DNA from: Erigeron canadensis | Taxonomy: Eukaryota; Streptophyta; Magnoliopsida; Asterales; Asteraceae | Assembly (NCBI RefSeq): GCF_010389155.1 | Contig: NC_057761.1 | Coordinates: forward strand, 14,138,501 to 14,202,500 | Reading direction: 5' to 3' | DNA length: 64,000 nucleotides | In this document: positions 21,601-33,349 of the stretch, piece by piece | Position numbering within the stretch: the stretch's first letter is position 1 | Layout of the letters: each line of letters starts with the position of its first letter | Made by a program: the position numbers and the translations under genes | The notes under the pieces: model-generated | Told to the model about the DNA's origin: nothing | Seen by the model: the letters and a program-made list of their open reading frames with translations, nothing else | Databases searched by the model: none

Positions 21601-23418
21601 CGTTTATTGCGACACGTCGGGTCAAGGCTTAGGATGTGTGCTGATGCAGCGAGGCAAGGTCATTGCATATGCCTCACGTCAACTGAAGATTCACGAAAAG
21701 AACTATACGACACACGATTTGGAGTTGGGAGCTATCGTTTTTGCACTCAAGTGTTGGAGACATTATCTATACGGGACAAAGAGTGTGATCTACACTGACC
21801 ATAAGAGCCTTCAGCATATCTTCACTCAGAAAAACCTTAATATGCGCCAGAGACGATGGCTAGAGTTGTTTAGCGACTACGATTGTGAGATTCAATATCA
21901 TCCCGGAAAGGCAAATGTAGTAGCAGATGCCTTGAGTAGGAAGGATAGAGTTAGACCAAGACGAATTAGAGCCATGAGCATTACCGTGCATAACAGTCTG
22001 AAGGATAGGGTTATTGGGGCACAAGTAGAAGCAAACAAGAAAGAGAACATTGATAAAGAAGGGCTTGGAGGTATGATAGAACGATTTACTCAAGGGAATG
22101 ATGGAGGACTGTACTTTTGTGATCGGATGTGGATACCACTGTACGGAGGACTAAGGAAACTGATAATGGATGAAGCGCACAAGGCAGGATACTCTATACA
22201 CCCGGGGATAGATAAGATCACTTGCGAGATTTATTTTGGTGGCCAGGGATGAAGAGCGATGTGGCAGTTTACGTGAGCAAGTGTCTAACGTGTTTGAGAG
22301 TTAAAGCGGAACATAAGAAGCCAGGAGGACTACTAACACAACCAGAGCTTCCCAGCTGGAAGTGGGAGAAGATCACTATGGATTTTGTCACGAAGTTACC
22401 AAGAACGAGTAGTGGTAAAGATGCTATATGGGTGGTGGTAGATCAACTGACCAAGTCAGCGCATTTCATACCTATACGTGAAGATTATTCTATGGAGCAG
22501 TATGCACGTCTGTATCTTAAAGAGATTGTAGCTAAACACGGTGTCCCTGTATCAATCATTAGTGATAGGGATAGTCGATTTACCTCAGGATTTTGGAGAT
22601 CATTACAACGAGCTTTGGGAACGCGAATCGATATGAGCACAGCCTACCATCCGCAGTCAGACGGACAGAGTGAGAGAACGATTCAAACACTCGAAGACAT
22701 GCTAAGAGCCTGTGTCATAGACTTTGGAGGAAGTTGGGACACTCATCTCCCATTAGTCGAATTCTCGTATAACAACAGTTATCACGCAAGTATCGGGTGT
22801 CCACCTTATGAGGTTTTGTACGGAAGGAAATGTCGATCTCCACTCGCATGGCACGAAGTAGGAGACATGCAACTAATAGGTCCAGAGATCATCCTCGAAA
22901 CTACTGAAAGAGTTGCTCAAATCAAGGAGAATCTTCTGAAAGCAAGAGACAGACAAAAGAAATATGCAGACAACCGAAGGAAACCTTTAGAGTTTCAGGT
23001 TGGTGATCGAGTAATGCTTAAAGTTTCGCCATGGAAGGGCGTGGTCAGATTCATAAAGAGAGGGAAACTAGCTCCAAGATATGTCGGACCGTTTGAGATC
23101 GTAGAGCGCATTGGTGCAGTAGCCTACCGTTTGAAACTTCCCCAAGAACTAAGTAACGTACACGATGTCTTCCACGTATCGAACCTCAAGAAGTGCCTAG
23201 CCGATGAAACAACATATGTTCCTTTGAACGAATTACGAGTAGACAGTAACCTAACCTTCAAGGAAGAACCCGTGGAAATTCTAGAACGAATAGTCAAAAA
23301 GCTCAAGAGACATAAGTATACTATGGTGAAAGTTCGTTGAAACTCCCGTAGAGGTCCAGAATTCACTTGGGAACGAGAAGATCAGATGAAGCTTAAGTAT
23401 CCGCATCTGTTCGCTTAG
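18692..23418 (+). pseudogene. Gypsy-1 gag-pol polyprotein (disabled)
   Basis: The likely start is ATG 18692, but codon 3 is TGA (18698-18700). The frame then encodes an RG-rich leader and stays open from ATG 18845 to 22252. Order: gag capsid (about 19120-19640); two CCHC knuckles ([14 protein letters not shown] near 19860, [14 protein letters not shown] near 19980); protease [11 protein letters not shown] (20215); RT with [11 protein letters not shown] (20973) and FIDDILIYS (21168); RNase H from [12 protein letters not shown] (21598). Integrase follows, with a CLTC zinc-type pair (22288), the [11 protein letters not shown] block and [13 protein letters not shown] (22650). The C-terminus EFTWEREDQMKLKYPHLF is chromodomain-like. 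A 7-bp deletion at about 22216 (relative to Gypsy-3) shifts the frame in the integrase zinc region. TGA at 23338-23340 replaces TGG before the final residues. Confidence 0.93.
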
Positions 23419-23647
23419 CGTATTATCCTAGTCTAGCAAGTAAACTTAAGGACTTAATTCCTAACTTGATACTTGATGCTTATTATGCAATGTGATATTT
23501 AGAAAAGTCAATGTGAAGCATGCTACTTGTTACTCTTGATGCAAATACACATAGCACTAAACATGCAATCTAATACTTGTAAACTTAGTGTGCAATCGAA
23601 GCATGAAACATGATGTGTAAATTCGAATTTCGGGACGCAATTCCTTT

Positions 23648-23660
23648 AAGTGGGGGAGAA
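23648..23660 (+). promoter_or_regulatory. Gypsy-1 polypurine tract
   Basis: AAGTGGGGGAGAA directly before the 3' LTR; the expected primer for plus-strand DNA synthesis. Confidence 0.88.
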
Positions 23661-25726
23661 TGTAACAACCGCCTTAGAAATAATTTAAATAAATCCATGA
23701 TATGTTCTAGTTTCGAATATGTGCTCACATGAAGATCTATTCACTCTTAAATCTTAAATTATAAGACGCGTCTATGGTCTATTGTGATAAGAATGTTAGG
23801 TTTCAAGACGTAAGCGATTGTATTCATGAAATTCTAGTCTGAAAATGTTTCATTTAGACCCTACAATTATTAGAATCATTAATTAAGGGAAAACTATAAA
23901 AGGGTTAGAAAACCCCATTTTTCTACTTCTTCACCATTCCCCCCCCCCCCATCTCACCTCTCTCTCTCTCTCTCTAAAAACACACACATACATTCACCAT
24001 CTTCACCCACAAAAATTCATCATTTGATTTTGAGTTGTTAAACCAAGATTTCTTGCATTTTTAGTTTCCTTGTGATAATCAAAACATATTTCTAGTATCG
24101 ATTTTCAGGTAATGACAGCAAATTTTGAGATTTTCATCAAAATAAAAGTTTACTTTTCAAGTGTATGTTCTTGATGATTTGGTCCATTTTTGGTGTAAAA
24201 ATCGTGTTAAAAGTTAGTGGGTTTGTGTCTAAAAGTGTTTAGTAACCTTTTCGTGATCAAATTTGGGTCGTAAACGTGTCTTAATCTTCAAAACCCTCGT
24301 TTTTGTTGAACAGTCCCAAATTCGTCCTAAAAACACTTAAAACGAATTTAGTATCCTAGAAACGAATTTAAGTCTTCCAAAACGAAGTTAAGCTTCAAAA
24401 CGAACTTAAGCTCCAAACAAACTTAAGTCCTCAAACGAATTTAAGGTTTATCTTCGTTCAGATACACCTAACGAATTTAAGGTCTATCTTCGTTCAGATA
24501 CACCTAACGAATTTAAGGTTTATCTTCGTTCAGATACACCTAACGAATTTAAGGTTTATCTTCGTTCAGATACACCTTACGAATTTAAGGTCTATCTTCG
24601 TTCAGATACACCTTACGAATTTAAGGTCTATCTTCGTTCAGATACACCTTACGAATTTAAGGTTTATCTTCGTTCAGATACACCTTACGAATTTAAGGTT
24701 TATCTTCGTTCAGATACACCTTACGAATTTAAGGTCTATCTTCGTTCAGATACACCTTACGAATTTAAGGTTTATCTTCGTTCAGATACACCTTACGAAT
24801 TTAAAGTCTATTTTCGTTAGTTGTAGAAATCAGATTTTATACTTCGTTGTAATCCAAGTCTATCATGTACAAGGAAACCCTAATTAAGGTATAATCAAGA
24901 CATATTCGATCTTGTTTATCAAAGTGCGAGTTTAAAGACGTTCATTACGAGTCTAGTGTATGAAAAACACTGTTGAGTCAAACGTTTAAGGATCTTTAGT
25001 GAACCAAATCATCAGTACATCAAGGACACTTAGTAAATAAATAATCACGAGAACTAATACATGTATCCATCTATGCTCAATGGTTTGTGATTAGGTTGAC
25101 ATCAAGACATACTTGGATTCGAGTAGATATATTTTACTATATCTGTGCTTATACCCTGTGCTTGTAGAACTACGCTTGTAGCAGATCACTGTGAGTCTTC
25201 GTAGCCCCTTTTTCTTTACTTATTTCGGGGTGAAAGGAATACTACTCATGCTTTTATACATGCCGTAACTACTTTTACTACTCTTTGGCTATTTGACTAC
25301 TTGTTACATATTAGCCGGTCCTATTGAGGATTGTGTGTGCTCTATTGATACTATTAGCCGGTCCTATTGAGGATTTTGTGTGCTCTATTGATACTATTAG
25401 CCGGTCCTATCGAGGATTGTGTGTGCTCGCTTACTTATGTGCAAGTTGGTCACTAGCCACTACATACGATTTAATACTTGAGATCTATTGGCGGTATAAA
25501 ATGCTTTTATACTACTTGTTTATACTCAAACCTACGAACTCACCAACCTTTGTGTTGACTCTTTTAAGTATTCCTTTCAGGTAATAACTACTACTATGCT
25601 TGTTGGGTTATGAAATTGACTATTTATGTTTATCCTAAGCACTCATTTAGTATTCCTATGTAACATCCATGTGCGCGTGTGCTTTATCTTACATCCCGAG
25701 TTTTCCGCCGCTGTCGGGGTGTTACA
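23661..25726 (+). repeat. Gypsy-1 3' LTR
   Basis: Same ends as the 5' LTR. It lacks 174 bp that lie between two GTAAT pentamers in the 5' copy (17493 and 17667); the join is at 25581. It has 11 minisatellite units (24435-24820), three 43-bp units and a shorter C run. Confidence 0.95.
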
Positions 25727-25877
25727 ATTGGATTATGACTTGTGTGGCTGCATTATCCTTTTCACTTAGTATCCACTGCTCACTCCATGGTTTCTTCGCT
25801 GGAAAAAGAGGCTTGAGGCAAGGGGATCCTTTATCCCCGTACCTATTTACCTTAGTTATGGAGGTGTTAACACTCAT
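25727..25877 (+). pseudogene. LINE-D reverse transcriptase, motif B piece
   Basis: Directly after the Gypsy-1 TSD the frame reads WIMTCVAALSFSLS, then KRGLRQGDPLSPYLFTLVME (RT motif B) and VLTLM. Homology ends at about 25877, where the Gypsy-2 LTR begins. Motif C (FADD) is not in the window. Confidence 0.85.
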
Positions 25878-26499
25878 GCAAAGAAACCTTACATTTTACC
25901 CTACATATAAATACCTCTTTTTTTTCACAAACCCTCATTCAATCAACTTAGCCTCCAAGAAAAACACACAAAAACCTTTACTACCTCCCTTTTGCTACCC
26001 CAAATTGCTACCTCAGTTTACTAACCCATTTTTACTACCTCACCATTACTACCCCATTTTACATCATGTTTTATGAAAATCAAACCTTATTTATTTAGAT
26101 TTAGCTTTAACAATAGTGTTTTTGTGTCCTAAACATCTCTACAAACTCATATTTTACATATTCAAGGTATAAAATCAAAACACACCTAATGCTCTTCTTT
26201 TGGTATTTTTGGTTTTTTCTTATATTATATCCACCACACATGCCAAGTATCGAACTTTTTACGTCCAAAACGTTTAGAAACATATTTACAACTTTTGTCA
26301 AAGTTTCGTGAGATTTCGTTAACAAAATCTTGAGGTATAAGAATTTTGTACATTTTTTATAAACTTTGTACGACTTTGGTATTGTTTTTCTATCATATTT
26401 GTGGGTCTAAAAGTACAATCCGATGATAAAAAAAAACACCTTTCCAATCAAAAGAAACGATTAGGGTTTTCTAGAACAAAATTGGGGAAGAACAGCTCT

Positions 26500-26960
26500 G
26501 ATTTGCGACCCCGTCACCCAATTTATGACTCCGTTCAGTATTCCAATTTCATTTTGACTTCTAGTGAAATAAGACCCCAAAATTTGTGACCTCGCAATTA
26601 AGATTTACAACCTCGCAATTTCAATTTAGCCTCTCAATTTCATTTTGTCTTTTAGTGAAATACTACCCTAAATTCTCATTAAGACCCCAACTTCAATTTA
26701 AGACCCCGAATTCAATTTAAGACCTCAACTTTCAATTGAGAGCTCGAATTTTGATTACTACCTCGATTTAGTCAACCTTGATCAACTTTGGTCGGTTTAG
26801 TCAACCATGGTCAACTTTGGTTGGTTTAGTCAACTTTGGTCGATTTGGTCAACTTAGTCAAACTCGTCATTTGGTCAACTTTGGTCAAACTCGTAAAATC
26901 TGGTCAATGTCAAACTAGGACGCTTTTGGACAACTTGGTCAACACTTGGCGACACGTTAT
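26500..26960 (+). repeat. Gypsy-2 LTR degenerate repeats (CGCAATT and GTCAAC types)
   Basis: About 26520-26750 repeats GACCCC/GACCTC plus AATTTCAATTT phrases. About 26770-26940 repeats TGGTCAACTTTGGTC phrases every 20-25 bp. They occupy the LTR interval where Gypsy-1 and Gypsy-3 carry 36- and 30-bp minisatellites, but the unit is unrelated. Confidence 0.7.
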
Positions 26961-27814
26961 GAGCACGTTTACCTCTATTGAATGAATACTTAATTGTGAT
27001 AACTTGTAACAGATTGACTACGTACCGGTTACTTGCTTTCTGATATCTTTTGTAGCTTGATCTTGTTGCTAGCAGTCAGGTGAGTTTCGTAGCCCCTCTT
27101 TTTAAATGTTTTGGGGTGGAAGGATACTCGTGCCTTTGTGTCAATCATCATTTATGGCTATTTGACTGTACTGTATGATGTGCACTGTGATACTTATACT
27201 TGACACTTGATACTTGATACTTATGTTGGAGTTTGAGATGCTTGATACTTATGGTGGAGTTGGAGGCACCAAATACTTAATACTTGATACTTGCACCTTA
27301 GGCCTGGTATACCGTAAGTGCTGGTGGCATAGAGATACTTGATTCTTGCTATCATAAGTAAGTTGATAGCCATATTGCTGTGTGGATCTTGATGATATTT
27401 TGACCTGGCACCATAACTTGATACTTGTTTACAAAACCTACGTACTCACCAACCATTGTGTTGACGCTTTTGAGTATCCTTTCAGGTGAGTATGTGAATC
27501 GTGTTAGAGGTGGCTAAGGAGCATATCATGTTGACCTATAGCAGACCAGACTAGGATTTTGGAGCTGCATATCTTATGTTTATGTTATGTTTGATTTACG
27601 TTTAGACTATGGCATTATGCGTAAGTGTTAATCCCCTGCGTGGGAGTTTTATCTATGTTTTATTTGAATCTTGACTCTATGTAGGATATTTATGTTTTCT
27701 TTCTATAAAATGTGTGTTATTTAAGTATTCATGTAGTTACTCTACGTAACATCCATGACGCGTTTACTATGCGTCGCATCTCGAGTTTTTCGCCTTAGTC
27801 GGGGTGTGACAGAT

Positions 27815-27826
27815 TAGTATCAAAGC
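27815..27826 (+). promoter_or_regulatory. Decayed Gypsy-2 primer-binding site
   Basis: TAGTATCAAAGC, two changes from TGGTATCAGAGC, at the same distance from the LTR end as in Gypsy-1. The changes fit an older, inactive copy. Confidence 0.75.
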
Positions 27827-28348
27827 CATGGTTATAGAGAATTAGGTGGTTTTTCCTAGACTATAACCTAAGAACCTCACGTAGCATGCATAATAGGAAT
27901 TATGTGTGCATCTTGTTCGAGTAAACCTTATGTGATTTCCTTATGTGACGTATGATTTGATGATTCATATAGATTGAGATGTATGATCTTGTGCGTTTAG
28001 TACCATGCTACTTAGCTACTTAGGAATTAAGGAATTTTTTGCTATATGTGGGAGTTTGTAGGTGTGCTTGTGCCGGACGAAATTGTGACTTGAACTTGAG
28101 GAGGAGACGTTGTTGATTGTTTGTTATTATTATTCTTATGTCCCCAGCGAAATGAAGCGTTGTTAACGACAAAGTATGGCGATATATCATCACAAAAAAG
28201 CCTGATCAACTTTTCGCGAGTGGTATATGTGCCTATGGAGTTGTTAGCAACATTGATCGCGTCCCAATGGTTAGAGTGTGGTAGCAACCTTGGGCTGCTT
28301 AATGGGTGTTGGTTGGGTGGAGGGTTAGCCGCTGGTACACCCTGTCAA

Positions 28349-28365
28349 CACTACAAAAAAACAGG
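28349..28365 (+). repeat. CACTA left terminal inverted repeat
   Basis: CACTACAAAAAAACAGG, directly after GGTACACCCTGT-CAA of the Gypsy-2 leader. The matching right end is not in the window. Confidence 0.85.
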
Positions 28366-28369
28366 CTTT

Positions 28370-29480
28370 CAGAGACTGAAAAATCAGTCTCCGATACACC
28401 ATGATCAGTTACCAATGGTGTCACAAAGACTGATTTTGCTGGTTACTAATCAGTTACTACAGCTTAGTTACGAAAAGTGAGGTTATGAACTGAAAATCAG
28501 TCCCTGTTGTATCGAACCAACAAGGACAAGAGATCAGTCTCTAAATAAAAAATATTCAGTCCTTATTTTTATAGAGTGGTACCATGTTATTTCAGTCCCT
28601 GGTGCATTTTATCGGTAAATGCAAAAACTATGTTAGATCAGTTACTAATATATAGGTTTAGGGACTGAAAATTAGTCCATAAAACTTTGTTTTTAGTCCC
28701 TAATACCTTTGGTTTCTTTATAGATTACCATACCAAATCAGTCTCTAATAAAGGGATTTAAAGACTAATTAATACTCCCAGAATCCAAAAATTTCAGTCC
28801 TTAAGTTGCTACTTTTGAAGACTAGAAATCAGTTTCAAGTGGTCACCTAATCGGTCTTTGTTAGAAAGTTTTTAAACTGAGAATTAGTCCTAATAACAAG
28901 CACTTTAAGTCTTTAATTTGCTTTTTTTAAGATTGAAATTTAGTTTTAGATTAGTCCTTGATGATAGACTTTAAAGACTGATTGTTAGTCACAAAATCTA
29001 GGCGATTTCAGTCTTTGATTTGCTATTTTTGGTTACTGAAATTTAGTTTGAAATCAATCTACAATATAAGGCTTTAAAAACTAATTAATAGTCCCAAAAT
29101 TCAGACGATTTCAGTCCTTAAATTATTACCTTTAGAGACTAAAAACTAGTTTCAAATTGTCACCAAACCAGTTTTTAAAAAACGGCTCTACAAACTGATT
29201 ATTAGTCACAAAATTAAACTTTTTCAGTCCATGAATTGCCTTTGTAAAGACTAAAATTTAGTCTTGAATTAGTATCATATTAATGGTTTTTAAGTCTAAT
29301 TAACAAATGATTTAGTCCCTATTTTTTTTTCCCCAGTGACTGAAAATTAGTTTTAAAATATATGTTAATCAATACTACATAACATTTAATCCAGTCTCAA
29401 AAAACCCAGTTTCATTATATTTCTATTACAAACTAAAAATTAATTCAAGATTCTTTTAGTCCTCATTCAATACGCATACA
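28370..29480. repeat. CACTA subterminal palindromic repeats
   Basis: About a dozen diverged copies of a 16-18 bp near-palindrome, GACTGAAAATTAGTCC-like, recur every 60-120 bp (for example near 28373, 28487, 28664, 28877, 28975, 29194, 29254 and 29338). In En/Spm-type elements such subterminal motifs bind TNPA. Both orientations occur because the motif is self-complementary. Confidence 0.8.
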
Positions 29481-31009
29481 TGTCCCTTGCAAGATTATAT
29501 AAAACTCCAAACCATAAACGACAATAATAAAACTATTTCTTTAAAACATAGCAATAACCAATTGAAATAACATGAGTTTACATAGATATAAAAATAAAAC
29601 CAAGTTCAATAGAAATAGATTTCAACATCCTAAATATCACTATTGGTGAATTCATCATCATTACCATCAACTTCAAAGTCTGGAAATTTTTCTCTCATAA
29701 AGTTTTCCATTTTCTCATATTTACGTATATTCCGTTCATGTTCACTAACCTTTTTTCTCAATTCTTCCATCTCAGCTGAGTTTTGTTCAGACGTTGAGTC
29801 AACTTGTTGCGATGATTCAGGTAACTCTTTCATCCAATAATCTTTTTTCCTCATCACAAGCCCAACACCCACCTCCCATCCTGATTGTATAGTCTTCTCC
29901 CGACCACAAACACTTTTTATGGCTTGTCTCTCAATCTCGTGCTCCATATCAGTAGTAATAAGGGTTCCTTCATCTTTTAATTTATCAAGAGCTATCTGTT
30001 TATGCTTACAAATATTTTCCTACCATCATGGAATATATGGAAACAAGATTAAACCATAGTTGCACCCAATATCATTTTTGTATAATCAAATGTTTTTAAA
30101 ATAAAAGTGCTTACATATTCCCTACGTGCATCATCATTTAGCCATCCGTCTCCTTTCCTGTCCTTCGGTTTTTTATAATGCAACTCGTAATACACCTTGA
30201 GCGGGCTAGGCGGCGTTTGGGTCTCCGTATTTGTCTGAAACCATATCTTATTAATATAACTAATAAAGATAATGTATTCTGAAACTAAACACCAATTGGT
30301 AATATGCACATATCGATTGTTTATTTATAATTTATTATTTACAGCCTTGTTTAATCAGAAGTAATACAACAAACATGAAGATTTAATCCACTGAAGTTCA
30401 GATCAAGAAACATAAAAAATTCTAATTAGATATTTTTTTCTTGCAAAAACGTGATTATAAAATCAACTCAAACAAGCATAGCTCATTAACCAAACATTCA
30501 AATCACAAACATTTAATTTGCAAACAAATTGCTAAAAGTGTTTCATTTATAGACCAAACGGGTTATACTACTCAAAGAAGAATCAAGCAGATAGATCAAC
30601 TAAGTGACAATACTATAAGAACCAAATGATATCAGCATGTAGAAAAATACACCTAAAACGAGCAATACAAGAAACTAAATCAATCAGCAATCTTAGCTTC
30701 ATTACTAGGGCCGGTTTAAACTTTTTGGAGGCCTTAAGCGGAACAAATTTTGAGGGCCTAATTATTAACATTCAAATTAAGTGTAGCATGTCTTAAAGAT
30801 TTAAACTTGGAATGCATTTCACATCATACGGAAAAGTATCTATCCATATAAAGTCTGAAAATGAATGTTGCAGGTGTATTTGGTAATCTTTCTGGCTTTC
30901 CACCCAATTGTTCAAGGGGTGCCTTTCTAATGCTATTTATCATAGTTATCTATTAATGACTAAAGTTATATAACAAGCAAGCCATGACTCATAGTTTGAT
31001 ACATGCAAT

Positions 31010-31332
31010 TGTAACAACACAATTTTATCACTCGAATTCACATCAACAATGGCGTTTGGTTAGTGTGTGTGTTCTTGGTGTTTGTGTGTGTGTTGAGAGA
31101 GAATTGGGATTAAGTGTGTGTTATTCAGGTGTAATTGTATGGAATGTATGTCAAGAGTTATGCTTATTGTTATGATTTCTAAGGGATTGAGGGCTATTTA
31201 TGGTCTAAACACATCAACTATGCTAATTCTCACTATTAGCCCCTCAACCTTAGAAATCATCAACTTATGACTTAACTACAAGTAAGTCCATAACTTAAAT
31301 TACAATGTATCACTATTTTTGGATTTTTAACA
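31010..31332 (-). repeat. Copia-M 3' LTR
   Basis: On the minus strand it starts TGTTAAAAATCC and ends TTGTTACA. The 11 bases inside it (31333-31343) read AAGGGGTAGAA on the minus strand, a polypurine tract. Confidence 0.95.
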
Positions 31333-33314
31333 TTCTACCCCTTAGTGATATATTGTAAGATCTGAAGTACGTGTTGTTTTGTCTTGTAGGAATGAATTTG
31401 ATGAGCCTGGTGATGAAGACAATTGGTGTGTGGAAACAAGTCTTCAAAGCTTTCTCATTGTCTTTGGAGAACTTGATTCAGTCTTGGTCTTGGACTTCTT
31501 GAAGTTAGATCATCTGTTGATTATCAGTGTTTTTATAGAACAGAGAATGATGAGTGTGCGTATGTCTTTAATCTTTGAAAATTGTTGAATCATGAATCAG
31601 AGTTGTCTTTTGAGATGCGGAAGGTATGAACTTGTCTTATTCGAATCTTGAAGTCTTTTCTTTGAAATCTTGGAATGATTTTTCAGAGATATGTACTCTC
31701 CCCCTTGATATGTGCAATGTAGCTTTTGTTGTATGACTTGAAGATCTTTAATTTGATGAAGACTCTTTTTGAAGCTTATCTTCTTTGTCTCGAATCTTCA
31801 ATCTTTTGTCCTTTGAGGCTTTGATCTTTGTTACATCATTTAAAGGCACTTTTGAGAGTAAATATTTGAATGAGGTTTTGACAAGTTTCTTACGAATTAA
31901 TCATGCTCCCCCTCAATTCATGAGTAATCACAGTCTTTTTCGAGATGAATAGTCTTCAAGTTGAATTTGGAACCTTTGCAGTTTGGAATGAAATCAAACA
32001 AACTTTGAAGAAGAATGATCACAAATGAAATCTGAGAGAAAAGAACTCCAAATAAACTTGAAAAACTTTCAATCAAGAAACTGAATGATAGTATCTCTGA
32101 AAGCAATTGAAACAACCAAACACAAACTTTTCTCCTAAATCAATTGAAACAACCAAACACAAACTTTTCTCCTTGTCCTTATCAATCATTCTAATTTCTT
32201 CTCCTAATCAATAATCAATCATACTATTTTCTCCCCCTCATAATGATAAAGTTGGGAACCAATGTCATTATGCAAACATTGATTGATTCGATTGTTTAAA
32301 AGAAATAATTATGACTAAAATCTAGACATTATGCTCATGGAGAATTATCAACCATCAAAACATCAATCTATCCATATAAACCAACCTAATTGTTCCTATG
32401 GATGACTAAAGTTTAAGATTGAAGTTGTTTGGGATAAACATTGTATCATGGTGTTGGTGTTTTCTGTGTTTGGGTGATGAGAAAAGAAACCGGATAAGAA
32501 TGATCCGTTTGCATTCAAAAATCGAAAGGATTAATGAAATGACCGAAGGAAATGTATTTTCATTTATCGGATTTTCTATGTATCATTGAGAAAAGCACAA
32601 AGCAAACCTCTAACATAGTTCGGTCTTTTGGCTTTTCAACCTCAAGAATGCTTTAAAGAATGTAAACCATGGTCAGCGTCACCTAAGCGTTCGATAACCA
32701 TGTTCTACTATCCTTAAAGACTTTTAGGAAAAATCCAAGGTCACAATAGACTTCTTGTTAACTCAATAATTACACAAATGCAATTATGAGACCTACATTC
32801 AAAGCTGGAAATGATGTTACCAATGGTAGGATTTCCATTTGATCATCGTGAAATATCATTTAAGATATTACTACAAATGTTCTGGTTATATCACAAAGAT
32901 ATGACGTAAATATGTCCTAAAGAATGAATAACGATCAAATTAATGATCAATCACGAGAGCTCTAGACACAAAGTGATCAAATGAAGTCGGGGACTGGAGC
33001 AGAGTGTCACCCTTTTTCAATATCAACGTCTTCCAAATGAAGAGTCAATAGAAATGAGAAAATCTTCGTGAGAAGTAAAATAAGCATTTGTTAAGAAACA
33101 CTTGAATGGTTAGGTAAATATGTGCATCGCTTCATTGGGTCCATGAAGGCTTCTTCAATACCGAGATATCAACAAATGACATCCGATAGAAATGTGTTTT
33201 ACCCGGCGATTTGAGAATTTTAGGGAAGGGTATGAATTCTTTTAACCCTTTTCTCACAACATTATCACCATAACCTCTCACTTTTCGACTGTACTCCCTC
33301 CAACTTAGTTGCAC
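31333..33314 (-). repeat. Left arm of a 2-kb inverted repeat (Copia-M 3' region)
   Basis: The non-coding 3' region of Copia-M, inverted relative to 37071-38889. Landmarks in both: a 60-codon open stretch (SWREYSRKV...YGDNVVRKGLK), CACTCTGCTCCAGTCCCC, and the LTR-proximal CATCACC-type segment. This arm contains about 150 bp (31945-32110) absent from the right arm. Confidence 0.88.
31945..32115 (+). repeat. Antisense fragment of coiled-coil coding sequence
   Basis: On the plus strand this resembles 11955-12118 of the coiled-coil ORF (TTCAAGTTGAATTTGGAA, then GCAGTTTGGAATGAAAT, AAGAAGAATGAT, TGAATGATAGTATCT). Relative to the minus-strand Copia-M it lies in antisense within the 3' region. Small deletions break the frame. 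Copia-P has lost most of it. Confidence 0.75.
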
Positions 33315-33349
33315 AAATTCATCATCTCTGTATGAAGATCGAAAGAAAC

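Larger units (their letters stand above)
15526..25726 (+). mobile_element. Gypsy-1, chromovirus-like LTR retrotransposon
   Basis: A complete 10.2-kb element with LTRs 15526-17812 (2287 bp) and 23661-25726 (2066 bp) and a perfect TSD ATTGG (15521-15525, 25727-25731). The initiator-Met primer site is at 17816, gag-pol at 18692-23418 and the purine tract at 23648. Long LTRs, integrase before the 3' LTR and a chromodomain-like C-terminus suggest the Tekay/Del group of chromoviruses. LTRs differ by few substitutions but by one 174-bp deletion and one 43-bp repeat unit, so insertion is recent. The coding region has lost function (early stop, 7-bp deletion, late stop). Gypsy-3 is a close relative on the other strand. 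Confidence 0.95.
9691..25877 (+). mobile_element. LINE-D, L1-type element split by two LTR retrotransposons
   Basis: Surviving pieces are a 5' UTR-like part (about 9691-9984 and 13889-14011), ORF1 and scrambled ORF2 (14012-15525), and an RT piece (25727-25877). The non-autonomous LTR element (9985-13888) lies in its 5' UTR and Gypsy-1 (15526-25726) in its reverse transcriptase. Across the Gypsy-1 TSD (ATTGG) the LINE frame resumes directly (VHW before, IMTCVAALSFS after), which proves one split element. Its end is cut by Gypsy-2 at about 25878. The 5' boundary is approximate. Confidence 0.8.
25878..28348 (+). mobile_element. Gypsy-2, older truncated relative: LTR plus leader
   Basis: About 1.9 kb of LTR-like sequence ending GGGGTGTGACA at 27811 is followed by a decayed primer site and a leader matching Gypsy-1. 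The last 750 bp align by eye with the Gypsy-1 LTR (CGTAGCCCC, CTCACCAACC, CCTTTCAGGT, ATCCCCTGCGTGGGA). U3 seems truncated, because a TATA-like ACATATAAATACC lies only about 30 bp from the left edge. The leader is cut at 28348 by the CACTA element. Any gag-pol would lie beyond the CACTA, outside the window. Confidence 0.8.

Noticed and set aside
30441..30629. Lysine-rich open frame in TNPA intron 4
   Set aside because: AT-rich intron sequence on the opposite strand. It has no homology by eye and is of chance length.
33132..33314. 60-codon frame present in both arms (also 37071-37253) as a small gene
   Set aside because: The arms are duplicates of one another, so conservation is expected without selection. 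Length is at chance level and there is no recognisable domain.
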